Shown: in pieces, positions 7,478-15,378 of the stretch | How positions within the stretch are numbered: position 1 is the stretch's first letter | Layout: every line of letters begins with the position of its first letter | Assembly: GCA_009911035.1 (NCBI GenBank) | Contig: QXWO01000031.1 | Location: 1 to 64,000 of the forward strand | Origin: Lachnospiraceae bacterium | GTDB taxonomy: Bacteria > Bacillota > Clostridia > Lachnospirales > Lachnospiraceae | Length of the DNA: 64,000 nt | Reading direction: 5' to 3' | Program-made: the position numbers and the translations under genes | The notes under the pieces: model-generated | Seen by the model: only the letters and a program-made list of their open reading frames with translations | The model's database searches: none | What the model was told of the DNA's origin: nothing

Positions 7478-8753
7478 CTAATCCTCAAACTGAAATATAT
7501 ATCTGGGCATCACCAGTTTCCCATCCTCACATTTCAGCTTGTGGCTCCCCTCCTGTTTTATTAAACGAAAAGCCTGTCCATACTCGGTACGTCCGCTTTT
7601 GGAAACAGTCAGATTCGCCTGTGCGATCCAGCGTAGAAGAGTCTCCCTTGTATCCACAGAAATGCAGTCGTCAATACGGCTGATATCCAGTTGACCATCC
7701 TGAATATATTTCATAACCAGCTTTCTGTCTTCCTCCAGTTTTTTCAAATATTGGTTACGCTGTGCAAGTTTCTCCAACGCTTTACTTTCAAACCCGGATT
7801 TATGTATTCTTGGTTTATAAGTTCTGGTATGGGGCTTTAATTCATATTCCGACGGCAGTTCATCAAAAGCGCTGCTGTTTATACTATCCGTGGAACGCGG
7901 ACAGTTTACTTTAAAATGCCGCACATGCTGTATTCCAAATATATGTGCCGAAAGTTTATGTGCCGCTTCCACATTTTCGCACCGCACAAACATCTGGATA
8001 AATTTCTTATAATCTTCCTTACGGCTGATTCCCCAATTTTGTATCTGTACGATCAGCGCTGCATTTTGTATAATTTTTCGTATAATTTCATCTGTAATGT
8101 CCATCACTTTCTGGCTTTCGCCTGGATGCTTATCAGTCGAAATAAACCAGTCTGACAGGCTCTGCCATTTTCCATAAATGTTTTCTCTTATCGCATTCTC
8201 CCTTAAATCCTGGATTTCCGAATCCGGATGTGGAATTGCCAGTTCACTCAATAACCCTCTCCAATACTCCATCCACCCTCTGCCGGGGCAATTTCTTTAT
8301 TATATTTTCGATGCGTATGGATTTATTTTGAAGCTGCTTCACAAACTCCTGTAAATAAGAAATAAATCTGTCTTTGTGTATGACAAATTCAATAGATTTG
8401 AGAACCTTATCTGATTTGCCTGAATAGAATTCTCTCAAATAATCCTGATAATTCCGGTTTAACCTCTTAAAATCTTCCTGCAAATTGCTCCACCACTCAC
8501 TTACAGCTTTCAGTTCCTGACGTTCTATCTGCTCCATAGCATAATCTGAAAACTCCTGATACTCCCTAAGCAACTCCAACACATCTTCCTTATATAATTG
8601 AAAATGCATTTTTTCGTACTCAATAAAAAAAATCCGCATAATGCGCCTGTATTGCGGCGCATTACCGGCAGATAAATATATGGTTTCCTGAATTGATTCC
8701 AAAAAATTCAAATTGTATTCCCCCTGCATCCTGCTTAGCAATAAAATGCTCAC
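7478..8753 (-). pseudogene. jetA: Wadjet JetA (TIGR02677/DUF2397), one-base frameshift
   Basis: Two overlapping frames together cover a nearly complete TIGR02677 protein. The upstream part (8244-8753) has IYLSAGNAPQYRRIMRIFF, then EKMHFQLYKEDVLELLREY. The downstream part (7478 to about 8290) has HIFGIQHVRHFKV, KALEKLAQRNQYLKKLEE and a C-terminal DNA-binding-like segment. They join within a G4/C4 run at 8285-8288, where one base added or lost restores a single frame of about 430 residues. The start may be GTG 8753, ATG 8729 or TTG 8714; the last has GGGGG 8 bases upstream. JetA is the kleisin-like subunit of the Wadjet complex. A sequencing error at the G run cannot be excluded, but the neighbouring jetB/jetC damage makes real decay more likely. 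Confidence 0.7.
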
Positions 8754-9019
8754 TGGGATGAAACTTTATTTTTCATTCCCTGTATGGCCTTCTTTGAAAA
8801 TCTCGTTGGTCACCGGAATGATCATCTGTCAGAAGTCATTTAAGATTGTCCCCCGTCACATATACCCCCTCCATATTTCTCATTTAAATGACAGTCCGGC
8901 GATGCCGCCTACGATTATGATTTTCTTTTTGTTTTCCTCCATAAATAAACCATTTCTACTAAATTGGTTCTTTTAACAATAAAATTTTTCTCCCCAGTCG
9001 CCCCTTTATCAGCGGCATC

Positions 9020-9063
9020 CAAAAACAAAAAAACGGGATCCATCACCCACTGTGATGAATCCC
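9020..9063 (-). terminator. Rho-independent terminator downstream of LCP
   Basis: Twelve-base stems (9035-9046 and 9052-9063, one mismatch) enclose a 5-base loop. The minus strand then reads a T-rich tract (complement of the A-run 9021-9033). Confidence 0.75.
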
Positions 9064-9211
9064 ATCAAACCTCAATGATCCCAATAGAAGGCTACGCTTT
9101 CTATTTATTTTAAGCCATTCTTCAATATTTTTGCCTTCGAGTACCCAAATTCCTATGGCAGCAAATCTGAATAGCCGCCTGCTCCGGCCTATAGGGAAAG
9201 CCAATTTCTAC
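9020..9211 (-). ncRNA. Possible structured RNA or structured 3' UTR after LCP
   Basis: On the minus strand CCTAT and ATAGG enclose the hairpin GGCGGC/GCTGCC. A second hairpin ATAGAA/TTCTAT follows, then a terminator stem GGGATTCATCAC/GTGATGGATCCC and a T-rich tail. Spacing of the elements and the lack of an open frame suggest an RNA, but no Rfam family was recognised by eye. It starts only a few bases after the LCP stop codon, so a simple 3' UTR is the alternative. Confidence 0.3.
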
Positions 9212-9215
9212 CACT

Positions 9216-10298
9216 TTAATACTGCAGGTAATCTTTTGTATCTTCCTCAATAATACGGTTGAACTCCTTCACGTTCGCAGAGGGAACATAATCTTCCTCC
9301 TCGTAAAGCATCTCATGAAGGCGGATCACATTTTCTTCTAAGGATGTGGGTACCACGCAGATACCGTTGGAGCGGATGGAACCGCCGTTGCGCATCCCTT
9401 CAAAAGGGAATCCGTCACTTACTGTTATCTTGTAATCCCCTACCATTCCAAGCACAGGGATAATATCCTCCACATCAAGGGATGTCCTGACATGAGGCAG
9501 AACCGCATTCATGGTTTCTGTAAGGGCGCTTATGGAAGATTTCTTCCCCTTTTCCAGCATTGCCACAATCACGTCCCTCTGCCTCTGGGCCCTTCTAAAG
9601 TCATCGCCTCCCCCGTAACGGATACGGCAGTAAGCGGTGGCCTGTAAACCGTTTAAATTATGCAGCCCCGGCTCTTTAATGGGCGTATAATCCATATCCA
9701 GTTCCTCTGCCATGGTGCTCTGATAATTATTTAAATGAATGATTTCCGTCTCTGTAAGCTCCATCTCAATGCCGCCTAAGGCATCAACTGCTTTTACAAG
9801 ACCCTCAAAACCAACGGTGATATAATCGGTGACATACATATCCATATTCATATTGATCATGCCGATGGCCTGCTCCGGCCCTCCCTGGGCATAGGCGCTG
9901 TTACATTTGCCATATTTGTCATTCCCCAGATTTAAATAAGTATCCCGGTAAATGGATATAAGACGTATTTCGTGGGTGTCCATATCAATGGAGCAAATCA
10001 TGATCGTATCGCTCCGGTTGCCTTTCCCAAGGCTTCCGTCCCTGGCGTCCACTCCGAAAAATGCTACGTTAAAGATTCCCGTATAACTGCTTGTCTCCTC
10101 TTTCTTTCCGGTCTCCTCTATCTTTTCCTTAACTTCCTGATTTACCGCAATATTTTCCTCTTTCAGGTTGTCCTTCTGGGCTCCGGTTTTGCTGTCAGTG
10201 GCTTTTAAGGTGACATACAGGATACATACGGCACCAATCAGGACAATAATCTCCAAAATGTATAATGGGATATGCCTGACCCATTTCTTTTTATCCAT
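9216..10298 (-). CDS. LCP-family (LytR-CpsA-Psr) cell-wall glycopolymer ligase
   Basis: LCP proteins attach teichoic-acid or capsular polymers from undecaprenyl carriers to peptidoglycan outside the membrane. This 360-residue protein has a short cytoplasmic N-terminus and one membrane helix (IPLYILEIIVLIGAVCILYV). A polar linker follows, then the LCP domain from about residue 72 (NVAFFGVDARDG). Hallmarks are GNRSDTIMI, LISIYRDTY, the conserved Arg/Asp cluster, GLVKAVDALGG and a run of Arg residues in DFRRAQRQRDVI. Length is normal for the family. It stands alone between the Wadjet remnant and radA, with its own terminator downstream. A LytR-type regulator label is a historic misnomer. Confidence 0.92.
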   Translation of the reverse strand: MDKKKWVRHIPLYILEIIVLIGAVCILYVTLKATDSKTGAQKDNLKEENIAVNQEVKEKIEETGKKEETSSYTGIFNVAFFGVDARDGSLGKGNRSDTIMICSIDMDTHEIRLISIYRDTYLNLGNDKYGKCNSAYAQGGPEQAIGMINMNMDMYVTDYITVGFEGLVKAVDALGGIEMELTETEIIHLNNYQSTMAEELDMDYTPIKEPGLHNLNGLQATAYCRIRYGGGDDFRRAQRQRDVIVAMLEKGKKSSISALTETMNAVLPHVRTSLDVEDIIPVLGMVGDYKITVSDGFPFEGMRNGGSIRSNGICVVPTSLEENVIRLHEMLYEEEDYVPSANVKEFNRIIEEDTKDYLQY

Positions 10299-10447
10299 TG
10301 TTTACTCCTTTAACTGTTTCTTGTGGACAAAATCCTGTATTATTTTACCACACCCCGGCCTGTTTGAATACCTGTTTTTAGAAAAATGTTAAATTTTGTT
10401 AAAAATGTAATATTTATGTCACATTTTGCAGGCAAAGGTCATTTGTA

Positions 10448-11815
10448 TTACAGGTACGCTATGGCATCCCCCACAGTCTTCACCCCAATCAGCTTGATCC
10501 CCTTAATTTCCTTTACACTTTCCATGCACACATAGGGAATGACGCAGGCAGTAAATCCCAGTTTTTTCGCCTCCTGCACCCGGGCCTGTATCATGCTGAC
10601 GCCCCTGACCTCGCCGCTTAATCCCACTTCACCTATGGCAATCATTTTGCTGTCAATGATCCGGTTTTTAAAACTGGAAGCAAGTGCCATGGCAATTCCA
10701 AGATCAATGGCCGGCTCCTGTATTTTAATTCCCCCGGCAATATTTACATAGGCATCACAGCTGCCCAGAGACATGCCAAGTCTCTTTTCCAGCACCGCTA
10801 TCAGCAGGTTCACCCGGTTAAAATCCGTCCCTATGGTCTGTCTTCTTGGGATACCGAAATTGGAATGGCACACCAGTGCCTGGATCTCTATAAGCATGGG
10901 GCGGGTGCCTTCTATAGAGCAGACTACAATGGAGCCGCTTGCCTCCTCGGGCTTTCCGCTTAACATAAATTCCGAAGGGTTCATCACTTCCCGCAGCCCC
11001 GCAGCCTCCATCGCAAATACCCCGATTTCATTGGTGGAGCCGAACCGGTTCTTAACCCCCCGCAGAATACGGTAGGAAGCATGTCTGTCCCCCTCAAAGT
11101 AAAGCACCGTATCCACCATATGCTCCAGCACTCTTGGCCCTGCCACGGTTCCCTCCTTGGTCACGTGGCCTACAATGAAAATAGAGATATTAAGTCCCTT
11201 TGCAAGCTGCAGGAATGTACTGGTAGACTCTCTGACCTGGGATACGCTTCCCGGAGCCGATGAAATGCCCTCATGATACATAGTCTGGATAGAATCAATC
11301 ACTACAATACCGGGTTTCGTGTTCCGTATGGTTTCTTCAATAGCCGGAAGACTTGTCTCGCACAAAAGCTTTAAATGTCCGTCAAATTCCCCGATGCGGT
11401 TAGCCCGGATTTTAATCTGTTTCAGGGATTCCTCACCGGAAACATAGAGCACTTCCCGTCCGTCCCCGGCCAGATTTCTGCACACCTGCAGCAACAGAGT
11501 GGATTTCCCAATACCCGGATCGCCTCCCACCAGCGTTAAAGATCCCTTTACCAATCCTCCGCCTAAAACCCTGTCCAGCTCCTGCATACGGGTGGTGATC
11601 CTGTCTTCTTCTTCCAGAGAAATCTCCGAAAGGGCCGCCGGACGGCTCCTTGAGCCTTCACTCCTTTTTGCCCCCATCTCCCTGCCTTTTGTAACAACAC
11701 TTTCCTCCACAAAGGTATTCCACTGCCGGCATCCCGGACACTGGCCCATCCATTTGGCAGACTCGTGTCCGCAGTTTTGACAGAAAAATACCGTGGTACT
11801 TTTTGCTTTTGCCAT
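10448..11815 (-). CDS. radA: DNA repair protein RadA
   Basis: RadA is a RecA-related branch-migration helicase used in recombinational repair. The 455-residue protein shows all family parts: an N-terminal zinc finger (CQNCGHE and QCPGC, residues 12-30), Walker A GGDPGIGKST near residue 97, and Walker B-like IVVIDSIQ. The RadA-specific motif GVKNRFGSTNEIG and a C-terminal Lon-protease-like domain lacking the catalytic Ser complete it. It lies downstream of clpC and a small conserved gene, in the order usual for clostridia. A strong terminator hairpin (11845-11885) between it and the upstream gene suggests partly independent expression. Confidence 0.96.
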   Translation of the reverse strand: MAKAKSTTVFFCQNCGHESAKWMGQCPGCRQWNTFVEESVVTKGREMGAKRSEGSRSRPAALSEISLEEEDRITTRMQELDRVLGGGLVKGSLTLVGGDPGIGKSTLLLQVCRNLAGDGREVLYVSGEESLKQIKIRANRIGEFDGHLKLLCETSLPAIEETIRNTKPGIVVIDSIQTMYHEGISSAPGSVSQVRESTSTFLQLAKGLNISIFIVGHVTKEGTVAGPRVLEHMVDTVLYFEGDRHASYRILRGVKNRFGSTNEIGVFAMEAAGLREVMNPSEFMLSGKPEEASGSIVVCSIEGTRPMLIEIQALVCHSNFGIPRRQTIGTDFNRVNLLIAVLEKRLGMSLGSCDAYVNIAGGIKIQEPAIDLGIAMALASSFKNRIIDSKMIAIGEVGLSGEVRGVSMIQARVQEAKKLGFTACVIPYVCMESVKEIKGIKLIGVKTVGDAIAYL

Positions 11816-11844
11816 AATTATCCCCTATTTTCATAAAATTTCTC

Positions 11845-11885
11845 AAAAAACTGCTGCAAAAAGAAAAATTTTCTTTTTGCAGCAG
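11845..11885 (-). terminator. Terminator between the 136 aa gene and radA
   Basis: A near-perfect inverted repeat CTGCTGCAAAAAGAAAA with its complement ends at 11851 and is followed on the minus strand by six T. It lies 20 bases past the stop of the gene at 11906-12316. Confidence 0.85.
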
Positions 11886-11905
11886 CGCATTGGCGTTTAA
11901 TTCTG

Positions 11906-12316
11906 TTATTTGGTTATTCTGACGTTTACTGCGCCTTCCCCGGCCAGTTCCACGCTTAAGTTCAGCTTACCGCTTAAGTTGGTCTTCATCTTGCCGATAC
12001 TTGCATCGTCCACAAATACCTCATATTCGGTGTCCTCATTAAGTCCTACCGTAACCTGCGCGTCCGTACTGCCTTCCACTGAAAAGCTGATTTCCTGAGC
12101 CGTCTCATCAAAATGCAGAACGCTCGTTCCCGGTACTGATTCATAAACGAACAGCCCGTTTTTTTCCAGCTTGGTCATGGTCTTATAAGTCTTGACCTTA
12201 TAAAGATCCCCACAATGCTCGAAATCTTCCAGTTTCGCTTTTTCCTTAAGTTCATGGTTTCCAAAACTAATCGTTCCGTCCGCCTCTGTGCGGAGCAATT
12301 CCTCTACAACAGCCAT
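11906..12316 (-). CDS. Conserved 136-residue protein, unknown function
   Basis: The predicted product is small, acidic and rich in beta-strand pattern. Its N-terminal half includes EELLRTEADGTISFGNHEL and KLEDFEHCGDLYKVKTYK; its C-terminal half alternates short strands (QVTVGLNEDTEYEVFVD, GKLNLSVELAG). No signal peptide or membrane segment is present, so it is probably cytoplasmic. Similar proteins sit near clpC/radA in Lachnospiraceae. From memory some carry the label endosialidase, but nothing here supports glycosidase activity, since no catalytic motif is visible. It is followed by a clear terminator. Confidence 0.7.
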   Translation of the reverse strand: MAVVEELLRTEADGTISFGNHELKEKAKLEDFEHCGDLYKVKTYKTMTKLEKNGLFVYESVPGTSVLHFDETAQEISFSVEGSTDAQVTVGLNEDTEYEVFVDDASIGKMKTNLSGKLNLSVELAGEGAVNVRITK

Positions 12317-12415
12317 TGTCTTATGTCCTCCTGCTACATGTCTTTGGTCTTCACCTGTAGTTAATGTCAGTATAATATATTTTGTGATTTATATCTACCG
12401 TTAAAATTTTTTTAT

Positions 12416-14881
12416 TTAGTTATTTGGATTATTTTTCTGCCGGGTGTCAAAAACAACCTGCTCCCTGCGGAAGCCCGCTGTAACAATATCTCCTGCTTTT
12501 ACCCGTCCTTCCAGAATTTCTTCCGCCAACTTATCCTCCACCACATTCTGCAAAGCTCTCTTTAAAGGACGCGCCCCCATCTTGTCATCCGCATATTTGC
12601 CCACAATATGGTCTTTTAAGGCACTGCTCACTAAAAGCTTGATCTGCATCTGCTTTAAGCATCTCTTTGCCAGATTGTCGCAAAGGAGCCTGATTATCTC
12701 ATGCATCTCCTCCCTGCCCAGAGGCTGGAATACCATGATTTCATCAATACGGTTGATAAATTCCGGCTTAAAGAGCTTTTTCACTTCCTCCATCACGCCG
12801 GATTTCATTTTTTCATAATCCTGTTCTTTGGTAGTCTCCGTAAAGAATCCCAGATTCTTGGGCGCAATGATCCTCTGGGCTCCGGCATTGGATGTCATGA
12901 TCAGTATGGTGTTCTTAAAGCTTACCTTTCTGCCCTTGGAATCCGTGATATGGCCGTCGTCCAGAACCTGCAAAAGCACGTTAAATACATCCGGGTGGGC
13001 CTTTTCTATTTCGTCAAAAAGTACCACGGAATAGGGATTTTTCCTGATTTTCTCGGAAAGCTGGCCGCCTTCTTCAAATCCCACATATCCCGGAGGGGAG
13101 CCAATCATCTTGGATACGGAGTGACCCTCCATGTACTCGGACATGTCCACCCGTATCAGGGCATTTTCCGACCCGAACATGGCTTCCGCCAAAGCCTTGC
13201 TAAGTTCCGTCTTTCCCACTCCTGTAGGACCTAAAAACAGGAAAGAACCAATGGGCCTGTTAGGGTCCTGAAGTCCTACCCGCCCCCTGCGTATCGCCCT
13301 GGAGACCGCCGTAACCGCCGCATCCTGTCCTATCACCCGCTTGTGTAAAACCTTCTCCAGCTTTAAAAGCCGCTCGCTTTCCTTTTCCGTCAGTTTCTTT
13401 ACAGGAACCTTGGTCCAGGAAGCCACTACCTCTGCAATCTCGTTTTCCCCAACGGTAATGCTGCTTTCTGACTGTTTCTTCCGGTTCCTCTCCTTTGCCT
13501 GCTCGTACTTTTTGATCAGCTTTTCCTGTTCCCTGCGGCACTGGCCTGCCCTTTCAAGGTTCTGCTCTTTCAGGCACTGTTCCACTTCCTCGTCAAATTT
13601 ACGGATTTGTTCCAGCATTTCCTTTAAGTTTTCCGGTATATGCATGTTTTTCAGCCTCACAGCCGCCGCTGCCTCATCAATCAAGTCGATTGCCTTATCC
13701 GGCAGGTTCCGGTCATTAATATACCGTTCCGACAATTGTACCGCCGCCTGAATCGCTCCCTGGGAAATGGTAACCTTGTGGTGTTCCTCGTATCTTGGCG
13801 CAACTCCCTTTAAGATTTCCACCGCTTCTTCCATGGACGGTTCTTCCACATGAACGGACTGGAAACGCCGTTCCAAAGCTGCATCTTTTTCCACATATTT
13901 GTGATACTCTGCCACCGTTGTGGCGCCAATCAGCTGTAACTCTCCCCTGGCCAGGGAGGGTTTTAAGATATTGGAAGCGTCAATGGCGCCTTCTGCCCCG
14001 CCTGCCCCAATAATGGTGTGCATTTCGTCCAGAAAAAGGATGACGTTGCCCGCCTCCTGCACCTCCCGTATGACCTTTTTTATCCGTTCTTCAAACTCAC
14101 CCCGGTATTTGGAACCTGCCACCATTCCTGACAGATCCAGCGTAAGGAGCCTTTTATTCTGCACTGTAAAGGGCACTTCCCCGGCCACGATACGCATGGC
14201 AAGGCCCTCCACCACAGCGGTCTTCCCCACACCCGGCTCTCCTATCAGACAGGGGTTATTCTTGGTTCTGCGGCTTAATATCTCTATCACCCGCTTAATT
14301 TCGTTTTCCCGTCCAATTACCGGATCAAGTTTTCCCGCCCCTGCAAGAGCCGTCAGATCCCTGCTGTATTGCTCCAGCGTGGAGACTTTTCCGCTTTTCC
14401 GGTTTTGTTTCTTTCCCAGATCTTCCTTATAAAGATTTCCATCCTGTCCCATGGCAATCAGTGTGTCCGCGTAAAGTCTCTGAATGGAAATGCCAAGGGT
14501 GTTTAATAGTCTTACCGCAACATTTTCCCCTTCCTTTAAAAGGGCCAGGAGAATATGCTCCGTTCCCGTCTCTTTGGCACCAAAGCGGTCCGCCTGTCTG
14601 TGGGCCTCCTCCAGCACAGCACGGGCTCTGGGAGAATACCCTTCTTTTTCTTTGACCACCACCGACGGCTCAGGCATGATCAGATCCTGTATCATCTCTA
14701 TGACCTTTTCTTCGTCTGCGCCGTTCCCTTTTAAAACCTTAGAGGCCACTCCTGTATTTTCTTTCAGCAGACCTACCAGCATATGTTCCGTCCCCACATA
14801 TCCGTTCCGCATCCGTGATGCCGTTTTCTCTGCAAGGGACAGCGCTGCTTTTGCTTTATTGGTAAAACCACCTGACTGCAT
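12416..14881 (-). CDS. clpC: ATP-dependent Clp protease ATPase subunit ClpC
   Basis: ClpC unfolds proteins and feeds them to ClpP. The start is set at ATG 14881 because GGAGGAAG lies just upstream, giving 821 residues; a frame-extending ATG at 14914 has no such site. Domains in order are the ClpC/ClpA N-domain with two Clp_N repeats (GYVGTEHMLVGLLKE, GTEHILLALLKE), AAA+ module 1 with Walker A GEPGVGKTAVVEG, a UVR-like coiled middle domain (residues about 400-460), and AAA+ module 2 with Walker A GPTGVGKTELSK. The ClpP-binding and sensor-2 region follows (GARPLKRALQ). The ATG sits one base after the stop of the GntR gene, so the two are translationally coupled. The usual ctsR-mcsA-mcsB neighbours are absent. 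Confidence 0.96.
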   Translation of the reverse strand: MQSGGFTNKAKAALSLAEKTASRMRNGYVGTEHMLVGLLKENTGVASKVLKGNGADEEKVIEMIQDLIMPEPSVVVKEKEGYSPRARAVLEEAHRQADRFGAKETGTEHILLALLKEGENVAVRLLNTLGISIQRLYADTLIAMGQDGNLYKEDLGKKQNRKSGKVSTLEQYSRDLTALAGAGKLDPVIGRENEIKRVIEILSRRTKNNPCLIGEPGVGKTAVVEGLAMRIVAGEVPFTVQNKRLLTLDLSGMVAGSKYRGEFEERIKKVIREVQEAGNVILFLDEMHTIIGAGGAEGAIDASNILKPSLARGELQLIGATTVAEYHKYVEKDAALERRFQSVHVEEPSMEEAVEILKGVAPRYEEHHKVTISQGAIQAAVQLSERYINDRNLPDKAIDLIDEAAAAVRLKNMHIPENLKEMLEQIRKFDEEVEQCLKEQNLERAGQCRREQEKLIKKYEQAKERNRKKQSESSITVGENEIAEVVASWTKVPVKKLTEKESERLLKLEKVLHKRVIGQDAAVTAVSRAIRRGRVGLQDPNRPIGSFLFLGPTGVGKTELSKALAEAMFGSENALIRVDMSEYMEGHSVSKMIGSPPGYVGFEEGGQLSEKIRKNPYSVVLFDEIEKAHPDVFNVLLQVLDDGHITDSKGRKVSFKNTILIMTSNAGAQRIIAPKNLGFFTETTKEQDYEKMKSGVMEEVKKLFKPEFINRIDEIMVFQPLGREEMHEIIRLLCDNLAKRCLKQMQIKLLVSSALKDHIVGKYADDKMGARPLKRALQNVVEDKLAEEILEGRVKAGDIVTAGFRREQVVFDTRQKNNPNN

Positions 14882-14882
14882 G

Positions 14883-15257
14883 TCAACTTCCTCCAAATTC
14901 TTCATATACTTCATCTATCATCCGGTACACTTCTTCTCTGGAGATGCCCTTGCAGATTCCCTTTGCCAGCATCACCCGCATGGCCTCTTCCATTTCCCCA
15001 AGTGCCCGTAATTTATCTGCATCGAGCGCTATGACTGCGCCCTTCCTTCTGTCCACTTTTACAAAGCCTTCTTGCTTTAGTACTGTATAGGCTTTATTCA
15101 CCGTGTGCATATTTATGCCGATATCCTCTGCAAGCTGCCGCACGGAAGGAAGGGTGTCCCCTTCCCTGAATTTTGCTGCCGCAATCCCTAAAATAATCTG
15201 ATTTCTAAGCTGCAGATAAAGCGCTTCCTCACTGCCAAAGTCTATCTCTATGATCAT
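14883..15257 (-). CDS. GntR-family regulator (YtrA type) coupled to clpC
   Basis: This is a DNA-binding regulator of about 124 residues. The ATG at 15257 (MIIEIDFGSEEALYLQL) has GGGAAGG 8 bases upstream; the frame extends to 15299. The winged helix (GDTLPSVRQLAEDIGINMHT and NKAYTVLKQEGFV) is followed by only a short helical C-terminal segment, which defines the YtrA subfamily. Members normally control neighbouring ABC transporters; here no transporter is next door. The gene ends one base before clpC, so it probably controls the clpC operon, taking the place CtsR holds in other Firmicutes. That regulatory role is inference from position. Confidence 0.85.
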   Translation of the reverse strand: MIIEIDFGSEEALYLQLRNQIILGIAAAKFREGDTLPSVRQLAEDIGINMHTVNKAYTVLKQEGFVKVDRRKGAVIALDADKLRALGEMEEAMRVMLAKGICKGISREEVYRMIDEVYEEFGGS

Positions 15258-15336
15258 ATGCATATCCTTCCCGTACTGCCGCCGGACACAATTTTCCATC
15301 TCCTGCGGCCGTCTGTATGCAAATTTACTTTATTGG

Positions 15337-15378
15337 CACGTAAGAGGAATAGCAGATGCTATTCCTCTTATGTGTTTT
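15337..15378. terminator. Hairpin between the SH3 gene and gntR
   Basis: Stems CACGTAAGAGGAATAGCA and GCTATTCCTCTTATGTG form a long hairpin starting directly after the stop codon of the SH3 gene. The T-rich tail is on the plus side, so termination of the minus-strand SH3 transcript by this hairpin is likely but weaker than usual. Confidence 0.5.

Larger units (their letters stand above)
8754..9215. other. Gene-free interval of 460 bases
   Basis: No convincing coding frame is seen between jetA and the LCP gene. The half next to LCP (9020-9211) is rich in nested complementary segments and ends in a terminator on the minus strand, described separately as a possible structured RNA. The half next to jetA (8754-9000) is AT-rich and featureless to the eye. 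Confidence 0.5.

Noticed and set aside
8713-8976. Plus-strand 87-codon frame after jetA
   Set aside because: Composition is atypical, no ribosome site is present and it partly overlaps jetA. It is not coding.
9100-9215. Short frames after LCP (WVLEGKNIEEWLK and similar)
   Set aside because: Several short frames compete, none with a start and ribosome site. The paired-stem pattern is a better description.
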